Shown here one piece after another: positions 22,514-32,090 of a stretch of DNA of 64,000 nt. The stretch covers positions 1,240,001 to 1,304,000 of the forward strand of contig OZ345363.1 of the NCBI GenBank assembly GCA_977006965.1. Direction: 5' to 3'. A program made the translations under genes and the position numbers. Every line of letters starts with the position of its first letter. The first letter of the stretch is position 1. Origin of the DNA: Phymatolithon calcareum. Taxonomy: Eukaryota > Rhodophyta > Florideophyceae > Hapalidiales. A model generated the notes under the pieces. The model was not told where the DNA came from. It searched no databases and saw nothing but the letters and a program-made list of their open reading frames with translations.

Positions 22514-23802
22514 CTGTTCAAGGACAGCCCCGCCCCTTCGGAATTTCCAACATGAAGCGCGACATACCTGAATGCCTATTAACAAGTCCGAGAATAGGTC
22601 GCCTTCAGTACGACACGCTCGATCAGCTTCCCATGTCCGGAGCTTTACAAGCCCACTCTCAATCTACAGCATGACAACTGTGAAACAGAAGACGAAGCAT
22701 CCTGATGGAAAACTGGGCTATTCATTGAGTTGCTTGTGTCACCCAGTATTACCCTTCGACCTAATTGAGCACAACTACTGGTGCTCCATTCAGTACGCTG
22801 CCGACAATGAAATTGTGCGCTATATCCATACCATCTGTGAAACGACAAGAGCATAAAGTCAGGATCCCTTGACCGATGCGACCAAAATTCAACCCTTATT
22901 CATTTACCATCCGAGCCTAATATTGGAACTGCCGCCGCTGCATTAAAGCCATGTTCTATTCAAGAACTAAGTTAGAATATTGATGTCGCGCCCGCTGTTA
23001 TGTCGCTGTCCCCAAGGCGGTCGCTTTTTCCTCTCGCGACTGTAAACTGCACAACTCGGATCGCGATAATCATGCTGTTCGTAGTAGGTGATCTATTGGA
23101 CCATACGGGCACGTGTCTCTCGTGTGTCTATGGGCTGTATCGCTGTCTTTCGCGTCGGTTGTAGAATACAAGGTAGTTAGTTCCTTCCTCTGAGTAAAGG
23201 AAGGAGGGCACTTCTTCCGATTTCGGCTCGACTGCTCGGATCGTCGCACGATCAACTTCCCTTGCACGTCCCGTCGACCACGCGGAGTCGGAGTTCTTCC
23301 CACCCTTCTTGTTCGCAACCTTCGCCGCGCAAGCCAGCATGGGGACAATCGCGTTCACGTTCCCCTTTTCCCTTTATCGTGCGCTTGTCTCAAGGTTGAC
23401 GACCAAGCCAAGGTTGCCGCCAGAAGATGACGTCGTCCCAGCCCTTCTTGAGCGAAACTATTTTGCCGTACAAGCCAGTTCGGTAACAATCGCGCTCAAG
23501 ATCCCTTTTCCCTTTTCGCGAGCAGACAGGATTATTTATGCGTTCAGTTTTCAACCTTGTTGCATTTCTGGATCTATCAGTGCTACAGTAGCACTGGAAC
23601 TAAGAAAGGTATCTGCAGGAGACTCATCATTTCCATTGGGATGCAAATTGAGAAAAAAGATCATCCTCACACATGGGAGGACCCAACAAGTTTACACTGT
23701 CTACACCGCTATCTCCCCCAGGACATATATATTCGAATCAAACAGTCATGTTTTCCTGCTCCAGGCTTCTTGGGCGACAAGCAGAGTAGATCAAGGGACT
23801 AA
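22514..23802. other. Intergenic region; imperfect 60-bp duplication
   Basis: No supported gene. Two related blocks at about 23325-23388 and 23458-23518 both contain CAAGCCAG, ACAATCGCG and CCCTTTTCCCTTT, showing an old direct duplication with a period of roughly 135 bp. Translated on the minus strand they give related peptides (AIVPMLACAAK and AIVTELACTAK), but the second has a stop. A decayed coding repeat is possible. Confidence 0.4.
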
Positions 23803-24846
23803 TTACGGATCATACGGATGGAGGTATCTTGCCTGTGTTCTCGGTGTCGATGCGCATGGATAGTTCCCATTCGGCAGAAGTGTCCCTGTAGGCGTCCATC
23901 CCAAAACATATCTCTTCTCGCACCAGCTGGCGCCCTCTTCATCACACTTGATATATGGATTGGTCGTCAATTTACGCTCGCATTCTCCCGTCACTCCTTC
24001 AGCAGGCACATGGATAGTACGTTCTCCGCCGTCAACGAGCGTGCAACGGCATCCACACTCGCTTGTAACCTTGTCCAGCAGTATTCCACCGAGTGAAAAC
24101 GGCTCAGTGAGATTCTTCTCGGTGACAGAGACAAGCACGACGAGCGCGTCAATAGGTCTGGTGAAATCAAAGTATGCCTCACATCTTGACGCATTATGCC
24201 ACGGACAGTCATGGAAAGAATTCTCAGCGAAGTGAACGGACGGAAATGTGACATTCATAGCGTTGAGACCCATCGTTGCAACGGCGTCGGCATGCACGAC
24301 GGATTCACCAATGTCCAGTACGGCTGTGTCGTTGAGAAGTACATCGGGAATTACAACTTCCGACCCGCGCCATCCGAACACTCCTGCAACTTCACGCCAT
24401 GAATTTGTCGTGTTCAAAGCTGAATTTACGGTGTGATGAGCGTCGATGTCCATTAGAGGGAACTTTCGCGGTTGAATAGTCCAACCGGGAGTGCGAATGA
24501 CAATGGCCTGGAAGGAGACGAATTCAGATATACCTTCCTCAGTTTTGATCTCGCACGTGCTTGTACTTCCGTCGTCCAACATGGTAATGTTGTACGATAT
24601 GGCCGTTCGACCACCGACGTTGCCGCCTGTCGGTGCGAAGTAGAAGGTCGGACAATTACCGACCGAATAATGGTTCACACGCACCTTGCGGTCGCCGTCT
24701 TCCACGACCGTCTTTGAGCCGCCTGCGAAGAAGATTTCCCATGGCATGAAGTCGACGGTACATTGTGATGGTGATGTGCTGGGGCGAGAGTGAGCGGAAG
24801 TGAGGACCATGAGTGTCGCGAAAAACGCGATTAGAAAGAACGCCAT
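23803..24846 (-). CDS. Secreted glycoprotein-like protein of unknown function (347 aa)
   Basis: The ORF starts at an ATG at 24846 and encodes 347 residues. Residues 1-20 (MAFFLIAFFATLMVLTSAHS) form a classic signal peptide. The rest has no further membrane segment, about nine cysteines concentrated in the C-terminal third (CGCRC, CERK, KCDEEGASWC) and several N-x-S/T sites (for example NIT, NTT, NDT, NVT, NAS, NLT), so a secreted, disulfide-bonded glycoprotein is likely. No family is recognised. The final 30 residues are Pro/Thr/Tyr-rich. No intron is evident. The start is supported because the signal peptide begins exactly there and no ATG lies upstream in frame nearby. Confidence 0.8.
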   Translation of the reverse strand: MAFFLIAFFATLMVLTSAHSRPSTSPSQCTVDFMPWEIFFAGGSKTVVEDGDRKVRVNHYSVGNCPTFYFAPTGGNVGGRTAISYNITMLDDGSTSTCEIKTEEGISEFVSFQAIVIRTPGWTIQPRKFPLMDIDAHHTVNSALNTTNSWREVAGVFGWRGSEVVIPDVLLNDTAVLDIGESVVHADAVATMGLNAMNVTFPSVHFAENSFHDCPWHNASRCEAYFDFTRPIDALVVLVSVTEKNLTEPFSLGGILLDKVTSECGCRCTLVDGGERTIHVPAEGVTGECERKLTTNPYIKCDEEGASWCEKRYVLGWTPTGTLLPNGNYPCASTPRTQARYLHPYDP

Positions 24847-25981
24847 GACTTGACTGTTCCGCGGAAACGGTTGTTCTTTCTCCGCTCCTCTTAGCTTGGT
24901 GTCGGGTTTGTTTTAGATGATGGACGTGATTTCTGGGGACTGACTTTTTGTATTGTCCACAGCGCGGAAGATTGGAGGCATGACTCACTTTTTTCGCTCT
25001 TTAGTTTGAATTCGAAAGCATCAAGCGGTCTTTTCCCCTTCACTACTACACTGGTCTTCAAAGCAACAAAATGGCTAGGACATTTACGTTTGTAGGGGAT
25101 TGAGTACATAAAATTGTACGAGGGTTAGGACAATTTCGTGGCGCATTGCTGGGTGAAATGTTGAATTCAAAACAAGATTATTGTTTGAATTCACAATTTT
25201 ATGTTGCCGTACTTTGCATGGGTACGTATTTCGTGGCACGCAACAGTCGATGAAAGCCGTGCTTCTTGTTGCATCGGTTTGACTATGGCAAAGGTTACCA
25301 AGGCTTGGTTTCCCTCTCTTGAAAGAGAAATATTTGCGAAGACACAGGACAGGTAGGTCTGCGGAAATTCTTTCGGTATACCTAGTTGCGCGCGACATCC
25401 GTTCCGTCAGCGGCAGATTTCAATGTGGTACTTGGCGGCGAAGATCAACACGGTGAATAGACAAATGCGTGGTCTACAGCGGCAGTCCATATTGAAATGG
25501 AAGAAACTTTGTCAAACCGGTATTTGTCCTGTTGAGTAACGAAAATATTCACTGCATAGTACAATGCATGGAAAAAGTTCGATGTTCAGGATGCATAGGC
25601 AGTGGCTAACAATGGTCGGCACCAAGCATTTCCTCTTACATGTAGGTTGAATACGCTGAAAGTTTGGCCAGAAGAGCGTCCTCCAGTGGCGTTGCCTGTG
25701 CCGTTCTGTGCGAAGTTATTCTCCTCAACAACTGGAACTCCGGTTGCGTCTGCACCACGGTTATATATCTCTGCCTGATCATCATTCGAAAATGCTTTTA
25801 GTGAGGCAGAAAATGTCTGATGACGTCGCTGGTGAGTGTGAAGTAGAAGAATACGAACAAGAAGTTTTTCAACAGACCATCATGATGATGGAAAAGAGAG
25901 AATGATTTCTGTGTTGGGTTTTATCTTTTTTGTTGCAATATATGTTTTTCAAAGCTAAGGATGGACTACGTACTGAACCTA

Positions 25982-26100
25982 CTAGAAAGGCCTTCCCAGG
26001 ACAGAATCACACCAAATTTTCTTGGCACTCAAAAAGTTGCCCCAAGCGTCAGCAGATGCGTTGGTAACTTTTAAATAAAAATCTACTTTCTTCTTCTTCA
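25982..26100 (+). mobile_element. Retroposon-like repeat R1, copy 3 (5'-truncated)
   Basis: It contains CCCAGGACAGAATC, TTGGCACTCAAAAAGTTGCC, CGTCAGCAGATGCGTTGG and AACTTTTAAATAAAAATCTA, then TTTCTTCTTCTTC. It is the cleanest copy of the 3' half and begins inside the unit, as expected for 5' truncation. Confidence 0.75.
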
Positions 26101-26428
26101 TGGTGATTCTTCCAGCGTGCAAACATGGAAGAGTACTGAGTACTGACTGCTGATGAGAGCATTGCGTTGTTGTGTGTTCGAGTCTCCCATCTTGCACAAC
26201 TCGTGGTCGACATGGAGGTTTAAGATTCATTTCGACCTCGAGTTGCAAATGCATCCAGGTGTATTTCGTGAGAGCTTGGGGCCATTATTGCGATAGCACG
26301 GCAAATGGGTCAAGAAACTAGAAGCGTGAGTACTCGGCCGTGGAATAGAATGGAATGCATCCGAGACGTTCGGTTGCCATGAAATTGCTACGGTTCACTC
26401 TGCGAAATGCTCTGTAGTCTTGAGTCTA

Positions 26429-26632
26429 CTAGTAGTCCAGGGGGTGGAAGGGCAGGTGTACATCAAAAACAAGGCGCAGCACTCCTTTCTCATCATCATA
26501 GTAAGAGAGCTGTGGTATATTGTATGAATGTGCCATGTCTGGCCGTTGCCGCTCGTATCGGTCATACTCGCTTCCACTCGCATCCGCCACAATCTCACTT
26601 CTCAAAAGAAGAAGACCACAACCGAACATCTG
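26429..26632 (-). CDS. Possible small protein or gene fragment (about 67 aa)
   Basis: From an ATG at 26632 the frame encodes about 67 residues beginning MFGCGLLLLRSEIVADASGS. It is rich in Tyr, Asp and Arg and ends LVFDVHLPFHPLDY. The amino-acid pattern looks coding, with no low-complexity sequence, but no family is recognised and no partner exon is evident. It may be a fragment. Confidence 0.2.
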   Translation of the reverse strand, partial: QMFGCGLLLLRSEIVADASGSEYDRYERQRPDMAHSYNIPQLSYYDDEKGVLRLVFDVHLPFHPLDY

Positions 26633-28082
26633 CTCTCCACGCACAGCTTCCTCAATCTACGACAACATTAAACGGGACCTGCACGACACCAACTTCACTT
26701 GCAGGGTAACGGCTCTGGACTTCTTGCCCATATGCGCGCGCGAGGTCCACAACTCCTTAAGATGGAACCTTCCGATCTCTCCCGCAGTTCAGACATTACA
26801 TTCCTACAATATCTTGTTTTTTGCTAGTTTCAGTTGATGTAGATGTGTAGCAATAACTGAAATACGGGGGAACATCGAATGAAACGGGGGTGGCGGACTG
26901 GCGAGTGAGCCGCGACGGCAGCGTGATGGAAGGGAAGAAGTTATTCCCACAGATCGTATTGCTTTGCTTTCGTTTACTGCATTGTCCTTCCTGCATAACT
27001 CAAGTCTCAATGGAGCAGCACTCTGTACTCCTTTCGCGGTGAGACTCCTGCCAAGCGCGGAGGTGGGGATAGTGATACTACAGTACAACAAAACGGATCA
27101 GAAGACTGATTAACCGAAGTTTAGTTAGAAAAGGAATGAAACTTCAGTACGCTGATGATGACTAACGGGAAAACGCTGACTGAAGGCATCATGCTGTTGA
27201 GTGTTGATGCGTGGGACACGCTTACAAGTTGATCAACGGCGATGTTCGTATTTGCTTTAATGTTTTGAACCCCGTAAAAAACTTGGTATTCTACATTTTG
27301 AAACGAGCAGACTTCTGTGATAACTGCTGTGCAGTTGACAATGATCGTTTAGGGCCAAATTGGCAGCCGTTCTGCGCGGGGCAGGCACGATGCTTGGCCG
27401 TATACCCCGGCGGTAGAGCCGATAATTGCGCGCAGTACAGTACGATTTAGAATCTTATCACACACTACAGTACTACTGTATATATCTCCGCGGTCGACGA
27501 CGGCGAAGGGACTACTGCACCATGTAGTACACCGCGCGGGAAAGCGATACACTACTGCAGAATCTGCAGAAAAGCAAAACAATGATAGAAAATTGGTTGT
27601 TGATGATGCTGGCGAGATCGTCCTCAGATATGGCACGTGTGTATCCAGGACTTAACGGCGAGATTTTTGACTGCGATTTGAAATGCACAGACCTCATTGG
27701 CTGCTCGCGAATATTATAAACTCATTGTTTTGCATACTTTTGAAACACTTTGATTGACGCTTGGTACGAGCAAACTGGACGGACCAACCAAATCGTCAAC
27801 AATGCCTGCACGGCGCTTAACGGCCAGGAGCATATCGTTACATAAATCTCCCTCTCAGCAAGATTCTTAAGGGAACGCACAGATCTTGGACACCGGATCA
27901 CTGCAATGTGCAAGTGTATGATAGCACAGATCGGCTCGCCAAATGGTCAGATGTACACTGTATGTTGAAGGTCCAATAGAACACGCGTCAAAAGTAAAAA
28001 TCTAACCTCGCGCGCGAGTCGAGTGTGCTGAATCATCGACGGCCCCACTGGCACGCTTCGCAACCCACTGTGTGACTGCGGC

Positions 28083-28089
28083 ATAAATA
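28083..28089 (+). promoter_or_regulatory. Possible TATA element of the glycine-rich gene
   Basis: ATAAATA in a GC-richer context lies 150 bp upstream of the ATG at 28233. Only position and sequence support it. Confidence 0.25.
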
Positions 28090-28232
28090 CCGTGCCTATT
28101 CTGCCTACAGCGCAGCGCCAATCTTAATTTTTGGCTACTGAATCGCGCTGCTGCCAGATCTTCCAATCATCATCCACCTTGTTTACCAACACTTTATATT
28201 CCGGTCAGAAGCTGCGGCACACTACCTGCGAC

Positions 28233-29993
28233 ATGGGCGGATCTAGACTTCGTTCTCGCTCCCGTTCTCGACGCTACCGACGAGACTACTACTACGACGG
28301 ATACGGTTCACCATACGGCAGACACGGCATGGGATATTCTAGCGGCTATGGTGGATACGGTGGGTATGGTGGGTATGGCGGATACGGCGGCGGTTCGCGC
28401 CGTCGTTCGGCCTCGGCTTTCTCGCGTCGACGCGGAGATAGCATGTATGGCGGTGGTGGCAGACATGGCGGTGGATACGGCGGTTATGGAGGTTATGGCG
28501 ATATGCCGTTCAATGCGTACTCTGGTGGACGGTTGAACCCGCTCGCACTGCCTACTCAGGGACCGTCGCTGTACTTCTCGGTCCCCACGAGGTTCTCTGT
28601 GTATGAGTGTGGAAAGCCGGGACATGGCATTTGGCTCACGTTCACCGATGAGATGTCGAGGTCGACGTACAAGGTTGGCAGCATGGGCGGTTACGGAGGT
28701 GGCATGGGCGGTTACGGCGGCATGGGCGGCTACGGTGGTGGCATGGGCGGCTACAGTGGTGGTGGCATGGGCGGCTACGGTGGTGGTGGCATGGGCGGCT
28801 ACGGTGGTGGTGGCATGGGCGGCTACGGTGGTGGCATGGGCGGCTATGGCGGTGGCATGGGCGGCTATGGTAGTGGCATGGGCGGCTATGGTAGTGGCAT
28901 GGGCGGGTATGGCAGCGGCATGGGCGGGTATGGCGGCGGTATGGGAGGCTATGGCGGCGGCGGGTATGGAAGTGGTGGTTATGGCGGGTACGGAGGCCGC
29001 GGTGGATACGGCGGACACGGCATGGAATCGGCCGTAATGACCGATGACTATGAACAAGTGGTCGTGCAACTCTACAAACGCTCCGGCTTCATGGGCGGTG
29101 GTGCAATGGCCGGCATGCTTGGATCCGCCATGAACTACGGCATGAGCGAAATGGGCCTCGGTCGTGGAGGTTACGGAGGTGGCATGGGTGGCTACGGCGG
29201 TATGGGCGGCTACGGCGGTATGGGCGGATATGGTGGTGGTGGTTACGGCAGCGGATACGGAGGACAGGGATACGGGGGCGGAGGATATGGCAGCATGGGA
29301 CAGTCCAGCGTGTTAATCCAGGACAAATATGGCTCGCCGTTAATAACAGTCGTGCAAGGGCAGCAGACGTTGCGCGACATGCGTCGCAAAGCACGCTACG
29401 GCACGTACGGTGCGCTGGGGCATGCGGCCAACACCATGATGGGCGGCGCCATGAGCGGTATGGGCGGCGCCCTGAGCGGTATGGGCGGGTACGGAATGGG
29501 CGGCTACGGCGGCGGACTGGAGGGCATGGCCGGAAGGGCGCTCGGCGGATGGATGAACGAGCAGATGCCGTATGCCGGGAAAATCATGGGCATGATGGGC
29601 GGTGCGGGATATGGTGGACATGGGGGATATGGCGGTGGTGGGTATGGTGGACATGGGGGATATGGATCGTCGTATGCGGGCGATCTTGCGGGGTATGGAA
29701 TGGGCGGTATGATGGGTGGTGGTGGGATGTATGGAGGAGGTATGGGGATTGTCACCGCGTATGCGGGAGATATGATGATGGGAATGCCGGTGTTTACGCT
29801 GCAGGATCGGGGCATGTATGTTGAGTGCTTCACGGATAATATGGGACAGGAAATGGCGTCGTTGCAATATCCGCCGGACAGTTATGGATCTTCTGGTGCG
29901 GCTACGCTTACGGTTTATCCTGGATGTGACTTTGCGCTTGTGGCTGGTGCTGTTGCGAGCAGGGTGTGGATGTTGGCGGATGACTGGATCTGA
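28233..29993 (+). CDS. Glycine-rich GGYGG/GGM repeat protein with an interrupted beta-domain
   Basis: The first ATG of the frame is at 28233 and gives 586 residues; the frame is open upstream to 28131 but only with a TTG. Residues 2-15 are an RS-type tract (SRLRSRSRSRRYRR), followed by GGYGG repeats. The centre has about 25 units of MGGYGG(G)/MGGYGSG. Between the Gly blocks lie ordinary hydrophobic segments: SLYFSVPTRFSVYEC...GIWLTFTD, EQVVVQLYKRSGF, SSVLIQDKYGSPLITVVQG and, at the C-terminus, MPVFTLQDRGMYVECF...LTVYPGCDFALVAGAVASRVW. The strand-like pattern and the ending PGCDFALVAG resemble the LURP-one/tubby C-terminal fold of scramblase relatives. I infer one beta-barrel domain with Gly-rich loops inserted. 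Function is unknown. Confidence 0.8.
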   Translation: MGGSRLRSRSRSRRYRRDYYYDGYGSPYGRHGMGYSSGYGGYGGYGGYGGYGGGSRRRSASAFSRRRGDSMYGGGGRHGGGYGGYGGYGDMPFNAYSGGRLNPLALPTQGPSLYFSVPTRFSVYECGKPGHGIWLTFTDEMSRSTYKVGSMGGYGGGMGGYGGMGGYGGGMGGYSGGGMGGYGGGGMGGYGGGGMGGYGGGMGGYGGGMGGYGSGMGGYGSGMGGYGSGMGGYGGGMGGYGGGGYGSGGYGGYGGRGGYGGHGMESAVMTDDYEQVVVQLYKRSGFMGGGAMAGMLGSAMNYGMSEMGLGRGGYGGGMGGYGGMGGYGGMGGYGGGGYGSGYGGQGYGGGGYGSMGQSSVLIQDKYGSPLITVVQGQQTLRDMRRKARYGTYGALGHAANTMMGGAMSGMGGALSGMGGYGMGGYGGGLEGMAGRALGGWMNEQMPYAGKIMGMMGGAGYGGHGGYGGGGYGGHGGYGSSYAGDLAGYGMGGMMGGGGMYGGGMGIVTAYAGDMMMGMPVFTLQDRGMYVECFTDNMGQEMASLQYPPDSYGSSGAATLTVYPGCDFALVAGAVASRVWMLADDWI

Positions 29994-30727
29994 GGAGGGT
30001 GATTTGGGAAGTGTGGCCTGTGGTGCAAGGTTTCGCTTGGTGTTGTGTGCACGTTGTAGAATTGGTAGAGTAAAAATTGGTTGCAGATGGTGGATACTCT
30101 GTTTTCAATCCGCAGGTTGCTTTCTTGTTCGCTTCGCGGGGAACGTGCTGTATTGCGTTTGATGCAGAAGATTTCTGCTTTGTATCGCTAATTTATTTCA
30201 CACAGCTATGTTTCGAGTACAGTAGGTTTGCTTGCATTATTTAGATATTAGATGCATGCATGAATGGATATCAGTGTTCTTCGTGATGTAATCGTTTCTT
30301 AGGTGCCGCACACAGAGAAATTTTTCCTGACCTATGCTTTTCGTCTAACTTTGGGTGTTGCTTTTTCAAATTGCCTCTCACACGAACGGGGAGAATGCGC
30401 TGTTGAAGCAATTCTGAGATTGAAGGCAAAAGTTTGCCAAGTGAGCACTGTTGCCTGAACAAGCTTGTAGATATGAAGCGCAACGTATTAACTAAGAAAT
30501 AATATTTCTGAGTATGTCAGTACGTTGTGCTTCATTTAGTCGGGAAAGCTATTTGAAAGCTCGAGGCTATCCTCGAAAAGTCAGGAATATGCACAGCAAC
30601 ATTGAGCAGAATGTTTGAAGTAGAGGGCATCGGCGTAGACGATATTGTCCATGGGATGGCGAAAGAAGAGAATTTATTTACCAGCGAAGTCCTATAAGGT
30701 TAATACCGTTAGCTTCGGCTATATCAT

Positions 30728-30754
30728 GCTGCTATCCCACATGGGGATAGCAGC
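30728..30754. repeat. 27-bp inverted repeat
   Basis: GCTGCTATCCC and GGGGATAGCAGC pair around a short centre. Confidence 0.75.
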
Positions 30755-30830
30755 CTGAAGTCGGCGAGTTTGCATTTGACAATTTTTAATTGCAAACAAT
30801 TGTTTTCAATCAAAAATTTTCAAAAGCATA

Positions 30831-30910
30831 TCTTGCCAGAAGACAATGTACTTGATTGACCGAATGTGTTAACACGTTCGGTCAATCAAGTATCCTGTCT
30901 TCTGGCAAGA
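30831..30910. repeat. 80-bp palindrome (about 40-bp arms, four mismatched pairs)
   Basis: TCTTGCCAGAAGACA ... ACTTGATTGACCGAA ... and their complements meet at a GTGTTAACAC centre. Transcription would give a long hairpin. Confidence 0.88.
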
Positions 30911-32090
30911 TTTGCGCGTAGAGGCATAAGCACGCGGAAAAATGCTGTTCTTTCCGAAGGGAAGGAGGGGATCCTACTATACCGCAGGCTCAAAGTGAGC
31001 AGACAAGGGACACTTTATTCTAAATCCCGACAAACAATCATTTCGCACATCGCCAATGGAGCTTCAATAGAGCAGAACCAAAGGCGAGCTGGCCGTTCCC
31101 TTCGATACGTTTGCCATACAGTGTGGTGGGTAGCACTATTTCTCGTTCCCAAACGGTTGGTATGCTGGTTCCTTTCCTGGCTTTCATTCATAGCAAATTA
31201 TGTTCGACGCGACAAGCTCCTCACCGTGCAAACTTATTGAACCCAATTATATCGTACGAACAATCATAATAATATTATTATGTAGGAAAGGACCTTTGGG
31301 TTCAGTCGGACCACTGGCATGCTCAGGCTCCAGAACTCATTTGCAGTCAACCTCACCCAAGCGCCCACCACATCTCAGGATATGAGATCGTTCAACTTCC
31401 CACCTTGGTAACAAAGCAATCCCACAGACAACCTCAAACCAGCGTGAATTACCTCCGCGGCTGGGCAATCTTCCTGTGTCCCTCAGCTCCGGATCACTTG
31501 ATCTTGACTTGGAGGCGACCCCCGAAAACCTCCATGTTCTCCGCCGCGTGTTACTGCAATCACCCTACCTTCACGAGCGCAACCCAGATCGACATTTGCT
31601 GCTTTCAATGACCACAGTTGTTAGTATTCCAATCGGCGCAATTGAGCTATCTTCCCGCTAAGGGAGCGTGACGGTGATGTCGATTTCGTTACGCGGTACC
31701 CAGGTCATTGATGGAGCCCCGGAGCAGGTTGGTCTCAATCTCACTGAGGAATTCAGGTGTCATGGTGGCTTCTTCGCGAAGCTATAGCTGTATATCCAAT
31801 ATCTGTGGGACACACCGTCCTTTTTCATTCCTCTAAAGCCCACAGGGAACCACTAGACTCTGGTCCTATTTTCATCGGATAAAGAAACGGACTCGTGAAC
31901 GGAATGATTAAACGGGCAATAACGCGAACTCCTCTGTTTTCTAGAGAACTAATTGTCTATTTTATATGCTTTGCTCAGGAAGCGACGAGAACTTAAATAC
32001 CGAAAACTTCGAAAAACCTCGTTTCTTTTCTGCTTTTCTCGTTGTATGGAATATTGTTCATTCTCTGAGCGGGTCCATATTGTGTGGATA

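Larger units (their letters stand above)
24847..28232. other. Intergenic region with scattered coding-like fragments
   Basis: No complete gene is supported. One R1 retroposon (25982-26100) lies here. A short plus-strand frame ending at 25905 (MSDDVAGECEVEEYEQEVFQ...) and a minus-strand frame at 26429-26632 look protein-like but are isolated. Upstream of the glycine-rich gene, ATAAATA at 28083-28089 is a possible TATA element 150 bp before the ATG. Confidence 0.5.
29994..32090. other. Intergenic region with palindromes and a protein fragment
   Basis: No complete gene. Two inverted repeats are listed separately. A plus-strand frame at about 31450-31661 reads like real protein (LDLDLEATPENLHVLRRVLL...) and continues in frame after its TAA with VTVMSISLRGTQVIDGAPEQ to about 31785. 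This suggests a decayed coding exon of unknown origin. The motif TACCGTTAGCTTCGGCTAT at 30704-30722 recurs inverted at 37034-37052. Confidence 0.45.

Noticed and set aside
23309-23863. 184-codon plus-strand frame overlapping the 3' end of the secreted-protein gene
   Set aside because: It has a TTG start, overlaps a supported gene and covers the imperfect duplication; no domain.
28308-29069. 253-codon minus-strand frame (Ala/His/Thr-rich) opposite the glycine-rich gene
   Set aside because: It is the mirror of the GGYGGM repeat DNA. The plus-strand protein has ordinary segments at domain positions and an ATG, while this frame is pure repeat.
29340-29867. 175-codon minus-strand frame
   Set aside because: Also the complement of the glycine-rich repeats; no domain, and GTG or TTG starts only.
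31630-31665. tRNA-like stretch (complement GCGGGAAGATAGCTCAATTG)
   Set aside because: The first part resembles a tRNA 5' end with an A box, but no anticodon arm, T arm or B box follows. No tRNA or rRNA gene was seen in the window.
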